DNA of 64,000 nt from Agapetus fuscipes (Eukaryota; Arthropoda; Insecta; Trichoptera; Glossosomatidae), in contig OX637343.1 in the NCBI GenBank assembly GCA_951799405.1, positions 6,944,001 to 7,008,000 on the forward strand, given 5' to 3'. The notes beneath the pieces were generated by a model. It worked only from the letters and a program-made list of their open reading frames with translations, did no database searches and was not told the DNA's origin. Position numbers and translations under genes: made by a program. Positions 20,807 through 32,800 of this stretch are shown here, piece by piece; position 1 is the stretch's first letter, and the number at the start of each line of letters is the position of its first letter.

Positions 20807-23800
20807 ATGACGTCGTACGTTAAGCGAGTTTCGACGGAGTTTGATGTGTGTACAGTAAATTGTTCAGTGAGCAACATGGCGTCACCAGAGTTGACTTCGA
20901 GTCCAAAAAAGTCGAACAATACCTTTACAAATAACACTCCAGTGAATATAGACGCCACAAGCTGTACAAATAATGTGAACAAGATGTCTGTGGGCCGCAT
21001 TCACAGCAGAGAGAGCGCGCCCAAGCGAGAAGCGATCTGCCAAGCCAGCCGCGCAATGGCGGGCAGCGCTGAAAACCTACCAGAAGCCAAACGCGACGAA
21101 GCCGCGCTGCCGTTTCAGGACGAAAACATCAACTTGCACAATAAAAAGGACGCCAACGAGAGCGGGAAGCGGAGGAGGGTCACGCACGACTACAGGAAAC
21201 TATCCAATCTAGGATACTCCAGCCACGAAACGAGTCCAACCAAGTCAACAAGCGTTTCTCCTAGTAATGACTCAAAAGGTATGAAAACCATTGAAATTAA
21301 CTGAAATAACCTTATATCAAGCTATAGTAATTGATGCTGTACGATGTGAAGCATTGATTTGCTATATTTTCACTCAATATCGGCTGGAATGAGCATTTGT
21401 TGGTGTTGACATATTTGGTACATTGACATGTTGGTGATAATAATATTATGAAATAGTAATACTGCAGGCAGACTCTCATCTTTCTATGATTCATTACATT
21501 TTTCTTATTAATTTAATCAGTTTGTACATTATATCCAATCTCTAGATAAATCTAGTTATGGCAACCGCATACCAATCAGGAGTTCCGGGGTTGAATTTTA
21601 CTTTTTTTGTTCCCAATTTGCCCTATTATTTGCAAAGAATTGCAGAGTTTATGTTGACTTGAGATTTGGCTTTTTATTTTGTAAGTTCACACTAAACACT
21701 ACCAAGCTGCACATACAGTGTAACTTATTGCTGCGTTTTTCCCCAAGGGGTTGCATGTGGCAAGTGGAACCTATTTATTTTTCCAGGATAGGGGGCCTGC
21801 TTTTTGCCAACCCCTTCAGTTGATGCGGGAGTTTCCCAGCTCCCGAGGAGGCTGGTACTCATTTCTTGTAAAGGCTGAGTAAACCATGCCGCTATTTTTA
21901 TTTTGGGTTGAAATAAACACCGACACGGGAAATAATTTCTGGCACCCTTGTTGGGTTTCAACTCCGAACTCTCAGCATGGAATGCACTCTACCAACCAAT
22001 CTGCTTGTGAAGATGCCTCATTAGGCGAAAATGTTCCGAGCACAAAAAATAAATAAATATTAAGTGAATTTAAACTTTGTTTCCATTTGAATTTTTTAAA
22101 TAATTGAATCTTAAATGTTAAAATATCTTTGCAGCTTAGATAAACATTAAAAATAGTCAAACTGGAACATTAAGTAAAATTGTGATGTGAACCATATTAT
22201 CCTCGTATTTATTAAAAAAAACACATGACGTTGTTTGTGGAATTTTTCCCTGTAACTTCACCCACAGCATGTGTAAGCATAAACTTACATAAACTTGCTC
22301 CTAATAATAACAATAATATTAGGATGATTTGGTGAGCTGTTTTTTTGTGAATCACACCTTAAGATCCCTCTGCGAGCTTGGTCGTCGCTGTAGAAAGCGC
22401 CAATTCTCAAGCAAGACCCAGTTGCAGTAAAGCTGGATGGACCTTAGTGACCGGTCCAAAGACCCGTCACTAAAGTTTTTACCAAACCATTTTTAAAACC
22501 ATTTATACCAAAGTAAAGGTTTATGCATCTTTCACCCAGCGAAAAGCATATTTGAAAATATAAATGTTATATTTTTTGTTCTCTTCTAAGTCACTGGTAT
22601 GGTCCCTTGACCATATCCTTATACAGCGTTGGTCCTCCAATTTGAATTATTGAAACAAGCGCGATGAACCCCGCCTGCGCCTTGTTCTATCGACAATAAC
22701 TTTGAACTTGGTTCAATAGACCTCATTGGTTACTTTTTAATAAATATTAAGTAATGAATTATTTGATACTGTAAATGCCTGTTTCTGGCCAAGCAAAATA
22801 GGTTGGTGAATTGCATTCCTCTTCACACAAATCTATTTAAAAAATGTCCGCCTGAAGTGTTGACCTTGTATATCTTTGCAGCTTAGGTTGTATATTATGG
22901 ATAATTTAAATTTTAATATTATTTCTTTTGTAGGGAGGAAACGCAAGAGGGAACTCTCTGAAACTGATGGCAGCGATAAATCCAGTCCTTCCACTCCGTC
23001 TTCCAAGATCCAGCGTGGAGAACAGACCGTGTGGCCAGTTTTTGACTCCGGGGGCTTTGGAAAAAATATTCCCATCTCAGAAACCAGCCCGATACAAGTC
23101 CAGATACATCCTTACTTACAGCACAGAATCATTAAGGCAGACCCGGTCGCCAGTGTCCATAAAAGTGATTCAAATTTGAAAATAGAACACAATGAGAGGG
23201 ATGACTGTTCAAGTATGGAATTGGTTCCGAATTCAAATTATTTCAAAGATTCAAATTTTGAATTGCTGTCAGCTGTGTCGCGGCAGTTTTTGAACACAGA
23301 CTGCCAGTACAGCATTCCACAGAATCGAAACATGGCGTTGAATGAACCGCTATCTTTACAGTCTATAACGGAAATGACCCACCATTTGACGACGGGGTTG
23401 AAAGGCGCAATGAAGCAGTACAAGATGAATGTGATGTTTCAAATAAACTCGACGATATTCAAAAAATTAGGGTCGGTCACGAAGCAGATACGCATGATCA
23501 ATGATCATTTGCGATTAAACATGTTGAAGTATAAGTACCCCAAGATATACCGCGGCAATGTTTTGACTGCACCCACAGTAATCGGGGAAAACATTTTTGC
23601 ATCGTTGCGTCATAATTCGGGACTGGTTAGCGCCGTCAGGTTTGCTCCAGTTCCCCGAGTGCGTCAGCTGCCTTGTTACGGGAATCTCGAGATGTCGGGG
23701 ATCAAGGTCAAGCATGAGCGGGTTTCCCCGGAGCGGGACTTGGCTGAGGGATGCGGACAGAGCAGGAAGAGGAAGAGACACGCGCTGGATAAAAGTAAAG

Positions 23801-26800
23801 TGAAGATGGAGAGCGTTAAAGTTGAAGATAAGATGCTGAAGAATGTGGGCGTGCAAGCAGAGTTTGTTGAAGAGGTCACTAAAGGTAAGAATCCCAATAT
23901 TTGAATTCTTTTTCACCTCCAGACCACCATTTGTAAAAATATCAGAAAACTATTTTGAAAAATATTTGAAGTTGTAAACTGATGCGATTAAAGACAAAAT
24001 TCTCAATTTTTTTATGTGGCACACACAACAAAATAAAAATTTTGTTTTCATTACAAAGCTTCCCTATTCATAAACATTATGTACCTACCTGGCGTATGTG
24101 CCTATTCATAATGGGCACATACGCCTGGACTATGGACCGGTCCTATAAGCCTTGGGAGTATGAAAATTACTCCAAAGGTTACCTTGCAAGATTTTTCTAT
24201 TATTTTGATTTTGTTCATTCTCAGGTGTCGAGGTGACATCAGTCAAGGTGGAGGACCGCGCTGAGGGTTCCTGCAGAAGATGCCGTCGCCGGGCTCGTGT
24301 GCGCCGCTGCTCCATCGGGGTGCAGTGCCGGCGCCAGCAGAGCTCCGAGCCCAGCCCCCCCGACGCCTGCCCCGGGATACTGAGCCACCACGGACTCAAG
24401 TACCACAGGTGACACATGCACACTTTTTCTTTTAACCATTCTTGCATTTGTTTTGGACATTAAAGCTGATTACGCATTAGATAATGGCCGCCTAGGTGGA
24501 TCAGACCTTTTTTATTTATTTTTTTCTTAAGAAATCTTGTGCGGTAGACTTTGTTGTAGTGCCGCAGAGGTGTTGTTTACGAGCTTGGTCGTCGCTACAA
24601 AACGCCAATGCTCAAGCAAGACCCAGTTGCTGTAAGGCTAGATGGACCTTTTGATGACCGGTCTTTGGTAAAGGTTTATGAATTTTTCAACCCAGTGAAA
24701 AGCATATTTGAAAATATAAATGGTACATTTTTTGTACTCCGCCAGGATTCGAACCCAAAACTTTCCATTGCCGAGTCCAAAGTGTTACCACAGGACTACA
24801 GACCAGTCACACCGGTCAACCTTTGAGCGGGGAAAATTATGAACGAGCCAACGAGAGCCAATAGAAACAAAATAGCCTTTTGAGGCCGAAAAAAGTATTG
24901 CTGCTGGAACCAAGACGAGCTTGCAGCTCCCAAGACAGGATTGATAAGTTATGATAAAATGACTTGTTTCCTTCAGTGTGTTCATTCTTTTCATTAACAT
25001 GTGAACTTGCATTAATTCTGTATTGTCTATAATGACAGCGATGAAGAAATTGTGAAAGAGGATGTGATAATAAGTATAAAAGATCTGAAGAATGGAAAAG
25101 CTGCTGGGAATGATGGTGTGAATGCTGAGATGATCAAATGTGCTGGGGAATGCATGGTTGAATGGATGTTTGAACTGTGCAAGATGTGTGTGAAAGAGAG
25201 TAAAGTGCCAATGGACTGGAAAAAGGCGGTCATTGTTCCTATCTACAAAGGAAAAGGTGACAAAAAGGACTGCCAAAATTTCAGGCCCATAAGTCTTCTC
25301 AGTATAGCTGGTAAAGTATTGTGTAAGGTTCTCATAAGAAGAGTGAGACTGTCTACCGGTCATGGGGTTTCTGATATCCAGACTGGCTTTATGCCAGGAA
25401 GAGGGTGTGTAGACCAGATCTTCACTCTCAGACAGATTGTTGAAAAACATCTGGCTGTGGGTCGGAAGGTCTACGCGGCTTTTGTGGATCTCGAGAAGGC
25501 TTTTGACTCGGTGGACAGAGGTATGATGTGGAAAGTACTCCTAAAGTACGGTGTGAACGGCAAGCTTCTGAATGGAATACGCGCCATCTATGAAAATAGT
25601 TTGGCGTGTGTAAGAGTGGATGGTAAATGTAGCGAATGGTTTGATGTTTACAAGGGAGTACGACAGGGGTGTGTAATGAGTCCGTGGTTATTTAACATAA
25701 TCATGGACAATTGTATGAAAGAAGCAGAAATTTCTCATTATGGTGTGAAAGTGGGTGAGACGAATGTTGGAGTTCTTCTCTATGCTGACGATGCCGTAGT
25801 GTTGGCTGATACAGCGGAGGAGCTCCAGATGATACTCACCAAAATGAATGATGCTTTTAGTAAGAACGGTTTAAAAGTGAATGCCAGTAAGACGAAAGTA
25901 TTAGTGTTTGACAGGACTGAGGAATGCGAGGAAATTGAGATAAGACTGAATGAAACAAGAGTGGAGGTCGTGAAAGAATTTGATTATCTGGGAAGCAAGT
26001 TTGAGTCGAATGGGAAATTGACGAAAGAATTGGAAAAGCGTGCTAGTAGAGGAAGAAGTGTAATGGGAACGATTGGAAGAATTGCAAGAAATAGGAAACT
26101 TACGAAGAATATGAGATTGGCGGTCCACAATGGTATATTGGTTCCGACATTGATGTATGGAAGTGAGGCGTGGACAGTTAATGAATGTGAGCTGAGTAAA
26201 GTATGTACGGTTGAAATGGCTTACCTGAGAGCAATGGCTGGAAAAACACTGAATGATAGAGTACGTAATGATTGGGTGATGAACGAGTGTGGTATAAAAG
26301 AGAATATGAGAATGAAAGTACAAAAAAGTACGATGAGATGGTTCGGACATCTCGAAAGAATGGATGATGAACGACTAACGAAGAAAGTGTACAAAGGAAA
26401 TGTCAGAGGAAAGCGCGGAAGGGGAAGGCCGAGGAAAGAATGGTTAGACCAAATAGGTGAGATTGCGAAAGAATGGAACCTGCAGAGTGAAAATAAGAGA
26501 AGAGTATGTATGAAAAAGGTGATGAATATTGAGGAAATGAAAGTGGTTTGTAAGGACAGAAAAAAGTGGAGGCGCATCTGCGGAGGTACCGGCCACCCCT
26601 AGTGGAACGGCGGCAGGATACAGTACAGTACTATGTTTGTTTCCTCATTGCAGGTTGATCTACAACGATGTTCATCCAAACGGAGGTGCCTCCGTCTTGT
26701 ATCTCCAGCAAAAAGACATCGACATGCTGCTGCCTCATCAGCAGAATGCCCTGGCCGAGGAGTTCCTGAAGGTATACAGTCCAACAATCACCGTTCCACA

Positions 26801-29800
26801 TTGACAAACATATACGATAAATACATTCCCTACAGTGCCAGTTGGAAATGCTCCCTGTCTCCGAGCCGAGTGTGTTCCCGCTCTCTCTCGGCCTTCTCTT
26901 TCCCTCCCATCATGGAGCAAGCGAAAGCCTAACAAGCCGTCCAGTTTGCAGCAGCGACGCTACCACTGGCCCTATTACAATTGCCCTCCCCCCAATTGAT
27001 GCCTCCAAGGCCTCTCTTAAGGGGATGAGGATGTAGCCTAGATTCTGGAAAGCAGCCCATGATCGTGTCCCCCCTTTGGTTACTTTTTGAAGTAGTGAAT
27101 GTATGTTTTTCTATCCCATGTTTTATCCAATTTATCAAGTGTAAGAAATCCTCGGGTTCATGTGAAGCTTACTCTCCTGACGTTGATAATAACTTGGGAA
27201 CAAGCCTTGTCGAGCATATTATTGCAGTTTGCCATGATTTCAGTCCAGTCTCTCATATTGAATATGATTTAACAGCTGGTGTTCAGTGAGGACTCGGGTG
27301 GCTGGGCGCGCTACGTGGCTGGCGTGGTCCGCGGCGCTGCGGGCAACCTGCCCTGCCTGCTGGAGTACATGGCGCGCACGCACCCTCACCTCATAGTGAA
27401 GGCGGGCTCGCTGGCGCGCAACAGCGACATAGAGACCACCACCATGCTCAACTACAGCCATCAGGTAACTGATCAACACATCATTCATTCCTGTTACAAC
27501 CTGCCCTGCCTGCTGGAGTACATGGCGCGCACGCACCCTCACCTCATAGTGAAGGCGGGCTCGCTGGCGCGCAACAGCGACATAGAGACCACCACCATGC
27601 TCAACTACAGCCATCAGGTAACTGATCAACACATCATTCATTCCTGTTACAACCTGCCCTGCCTGCTGGAGTACATGGCGCGCACGCACCCTCACCTCAT
27701 AGTGAAGGCGGGCTCGCTGGCGCGCAACAGCGACATAGAGACCACCACCATGCTCAACTACAGCCATCAGGTAACTGATCAACACATCATTCATTCCTGT
27801 TACAACCTGCCCTGCCTGCTGGAGTACATGGCGCGCACGCACCCTCACCTCATAGTGAAGGCGGGCTCGCTGGCGCGCAACAGCGACATAGAGACCACCA
27901 CCATGCTCAACTACAGCCATCAGGTAACTGATCAACACATCATTCATTCCTGTTACAACCTGCCCTGCCTGCTGGAGTACATGGCGCGCACGCACCCACA
28001 CCTCATATCATTTCCATTTCCCATCCTAGTTTCAGAATAATACAAGTGAGTGAATGTTTCTATGATATTGCAGGTATCGCAGACATATTCGGCTGGCACC
28101 TTCCGCTGTGGTCCTTTGCACCAGATCTCCCTGGTGGGCACCGTGCACGAGGAGGTGGGCGGCTACTTCCCCGAGCTCCTGGCCATGCTGGAGGCCAACC
28201 CATTCCTCAGACTGGTGAGCCATCATCACTGATCTTCTCGCCCTATCCTGTCTGATCGCAAAATGTTGACAACCCTTTCAGAGAAAGGCAAACTTCTGTA
28301 GCATGACACAGCTCTGACGACACCCTCAACTACTGATTCTGTATCGGGACCTTCTTCTTTTCGTACCACTTCTATCAAAGATCGGTGATCATCATGGCTA
28401 TTTTTACTTTGGATGCTGCGGCTCGAAACAGGGACAGGTTGCTTCTGCTAAACCATTGCTGCAGGTTTTTCAGCCACAATGACCTTCGGTGTCCCCGAGA
28501 TCTTCTCCCCTCGATCATAAATTTTAGATACATTATAAATTTTAACTGTGTAGTTATAATTATTGTAACGACCGTAATTCCAACTTAAACCTTGTAGTAT
28601 ATATTACTGTTTTAATTTGGCAAAACTTTGAAAAATAAACAAGGCCATGGAATCAGAGCACCTTGTTTTTTCCTTTTGCCCGCTACACCAAAAGTAAGGC
28701 TTCGTGACCCATCTATGGGTCGCAACCCACAGATAAGCCTTTATTAATTCAATAACCTAATTAAGAAATAATCCAAAGTTATCGGTAATCCGACACTATC
28801 CGACATACCCGCAGGGGCGTGCATCCCATACAGGCACATGCGCCTAATAGGAAGGCAATATAATATGGTAAAAAAAAAAAAAATCTTGATACCTATTCAG
28901 ATTTAAAATTTAAGTTTGATTGGAGCCATCGTTAGCACTTCAGTCAATTTCAAACGAGTTATTTTAAAGCAATGAGAGAAAATATTTATTCTGAAATGTA
29001 TTTGCCGATGCCCTATGCACGCGCCTGCAGTCCTTTACATGTTGGATTATTGCGGGACAGCTGTAATTTGCAAACTGTTATCCTAAAGTGACCTTTGCTT
29101 GCAGACAATGCCTTGGGGCTCAATGTCGGTGGTTGAAATGGAGCCCAAGGAGAGCAACGATGGCCCCATCCTGTGGATCCGCCCTGGGGAGCAGCTGGTG
29201 CCCACCGCGGAGCTGGGGAAGAGCCCCAACAAGAAGAGAAGGTAACATCACCAATATTTTATGAATAGTAAATCAAAATTTGTTAACGAGGATACCATGT
29301 TGAAAGCACCGGTTCTCATCAGATCACCGAAGTTAAGCAACATTGGGCGCGGATGCTGCTTGGATGGGTGACCGCCCAGGTACACCGCGTGTCGTTGGCA
29401 TTTCTTGGACCGGTCCGTAGTCCAGTGGCAACACTTCGGACTTGTACATGGAAGGTTGTGGATTCGGATCCCGGCGGAGCACAAAAAATATACAATTTAT
29501 GTTTCCGAATAATATGCTCTTCGCTGGGTTGAAATAATTCATAAAAACCTTTACCAAAGACCGGTCACTAAAGGCGTCCATCCAGCCTTACAGCAACTGG
29601 GTCTTGCTTGAGTATTGGCGCTTTGTAGCGACAACCAAACTCGTACACCTCTGCGGCACTACAACAAGTGTCATAGACCCCTAGAGTCTCTAGAATCTAG
29701 TGTGATTAATGTTTTTAGGCTTTCACGGCCTGATTCAGATGCTCGATTTTGTCTTTCCGGGCTTTGACCGTTGTCCATAGTTTTGTTCCTTTTCTTTTTC

Positions 29801-32800
29801 TTGAGACTTCTTATGTACATATTATAAATTGTTATTAAAGTGTTGATGTATTGTTTCAGGGCTGGCATCAATGAGCTGCGCAACCTGCAGTACCTCCCCC
29901 GCTGGAGTGAGGCGCGGGAGACCATGTTTGAGGACCGCACGCGGGCTCACGCTGACCACGTGGGCCACGGTCTGGACAGGATTACCACGGCTGCTGTCGG
30001 TGAGTGCAAATAATATACAGTGGAACCTCTCATAACGAGTATTATTCGTTCTAGAGTCTCGTTCGTTATGCAAAACAAATTTTCCCAAATAAATCAATGT
30101 ATAACAAGATAATGCATGCCATGAAAAAAAAATCTTAACATTTATTCAAATAAAATTACGTGCTTACAAATTGTTAATGATCCTAAGAACCTGGATAAAA
30201 ACATATTTAAAATTTAAATAATTTTTTCATTTAATTATTAGATTATTTTTTTTACTAGAAAGCTGTCTAGAGACATTTGTTTTAGCCGACTCTTTAAAAT
30301 TTTGTGAAAATTTAGGCACAGCATTATATCATTGAATGTACAATGAAACAGTTTCCCATGCTTTCAGCATTTCTCTTTTTGCGCCAGAAGATTGTTGCTC
30401 TGCTACTTCCTCTTCCTCCACTAACAAACTCTCCTTCATAACTTCTTGCTTTGAAATACCATCCAACTCCATAAGCTCGCTATGTGAAATTTTGCATGTT
30501 AAGGGAGTAATTTTTTTGCTCGTTATGCGAATTACTCTTTAAGAGAGGATCCACTGTATTTGTTATCAGATGTTGTGAAGCGCCCTTGAGGTGAGTTTTC
30601 ATGGTATGGTTGTTAAAGAAGTGTCCAACAAGTGTGTTGTTTGTTCAGGTGTGCTGAAGGCGATATGTGGCGTGAGCAGCGGGGCGGGGCGCATCACCAA
30701 GGACGTGGTGGCCTTCCACGCGGCCGACTTCCCCCAGCTGGTGCAGCTGCTGCAGCTGGACCTGCATGAGCCCCCCATCACACAGTGTGTGAACTGGTGA
30801 GCACAACACACACATTCATAGCAATTTTTTGCAGGAACGTTCACTAATAATAATACTTTTAATTTAAATAGCGCTTTGTGCGTAACTCCACACAGTTGGG
30901 TTTTTCTCCTAACACTCGCCTCCCTCAGTCGGAGGCTCCACTCGATCACCACAGAGGGGCATGGGCTGATCCTGGAAATAGGTGCGTCTTGAGGCTTCTC
31001 CTGAATCCCGCCTCTGTAGGAGACTCCCTCAGATATGCGGACAGCGCGTTCCTAACCACTGGTGCCGCTGTGAAAAAAGCACGGTCTCCAAAGACTGTCC
31101 TTATCAATCTTTTTGGGATCTGTTCCCTTAGTACGAGTTGCAACACTTGAGTAATGTAAAGTTTACGGAAATTATTAAAGAATGATTTCCCCAAAAATCT
31201 GCCGTTTTTGTTTGTTTGAACTTGATTTTCTTCATCACTATAACTCTTTTGCTAAGACCACAAAGTGTAAGAAACAAAAACGGCAGATTTTAGGAGAAAT
31301 CACGCTTTAATATTTTCCGTAAAGTTTACTTTTCTCAAGTTTTGCAACTCGTACTAAGGGTACTGGAGGAGAGTCTTGATTGTCAAGAGTCTTGCTTGTC
31401 GAAAATTATTTCCCATTTTGTGTTTATTTCAAACCCAAAATAAAAATACCGGCAATGTTAACTCAGCCTTCACAAGAGAACCAACCCTGGGGTGTTGGGA
31501 AAGCCTGCCCTCTTATCTGTAAAAATAAATTGGTTCCAAACGTCTCATGACAACGAACATATGTGCAGCTTAGTTTGTTAGTTGCATTTTTAAGCTGGCT
31601 GCCAAAGCTCTAAAACATTTATAAAACATTGTCATTACTTGCTTTACTAATGACGTGTTCTCCAGGCTGGAGGACGCCAAGTTGAACCAGCTGCGGCGTG
31701 AGGGTGTGCGCTACACGCGCATGCAGCTCAGGGACAATGACATCTACTTCCTGCCACGCAACATCATCCACCAGTTCAGGACCGTGACGGCCGTTACCAG
31801 CGTGGGTGAGTCACGAACCAGTGTTCACTAACTAGCTGGGTCATCAAACATGGCTACTCTCATTGAGTTTAATATAGAGGATTAAAAACTAACTAATAAC
31901 ATTGACACACTATAAGGGGCACAGTTGCCCCAGTCCTGTCAAACACAGCAGTGGTGTAGTCATACAAAATACCCACAGAGGGCTCGAATCCCGGCGGAGC
32001 ACATGGAATATATCATTTATATTTTAAAATATGCTTTTCGCTGGATTGAAAAATTCATATACCTTAACCAAAGACCGGTCACCAAAGGTCCATCCAGCAT
32101 TACAGTTACTGGGTGTTGCTTGAGAATTGACGCTTTCTATAGTGACGACTAAGCTCGTAGAAGGCTCTTGAGCTGTCATTCACACAAAAACAGCGCTCAC
32201 CAAATGAATCATTCCAATATTATTATTACTGCTGACTTTTGACTTGGTGCCGGATATAAAAACAACCACTGAGAAACTGGGGGAATGGTGCAGAATGTGC
32301 CTAAGGGGAAATGGCTGTTACCCTTTCCTCTTTAATCTTTTCGCTTCTGAATATTCTGGCTGTATGAATATCCCCAGTACGGAATACTGTTTCAAGCACA
32401 GGTTGTTAAACATTTAGTGATTTCCTACCTTAATTGATTGAGAGAACACTTCAAATTATGTGAACAGTCACATGTAGATATTACTTATTCAAGAACAAAA
32501 ATCACAAAGGTTTAACTCATATTTCCACTTGCAGACTTTTGAATTCTTGAACACAGATGTCAGGGATAAGTTCAAAGTTTAATGACGTCTATGATTGACA
32601 GTGGCACTGTATGCAAGTTTCCACTTGACGCCTATGTGTGTCACCTGAAGAGTTGAACATATTCCTCTTATCAGAAGGAGGTCCGAATAAGACCTAGAAA
32701 GGTATGGATGTGCCAAATTCCTAAAATAGCAAATAAATGGGATATGCAGAGTCCATAATAAACGGAGAGCTTGTATGAAGAAGGTTATGACTGGATGAAA

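Noticed and set aside
24785..25450. 221-residue minus-strand frame
   Set aside because: Antisense shadow of the reverse transcriptase and of SINE-B.
27240..28001. 253-residue repeat protein on the minus strand ([20 protein letters not shown] type)
   Set aside because: Shadow of the duplicated RSBN1 exon; the plus strand matches a conserved family.
29282..29399. A functional 5S rRNA gene
   Set aside because: Several changes in conserved positions, no terminator T-run after it, and direct fusion to a SINE body repeated at a second locus.
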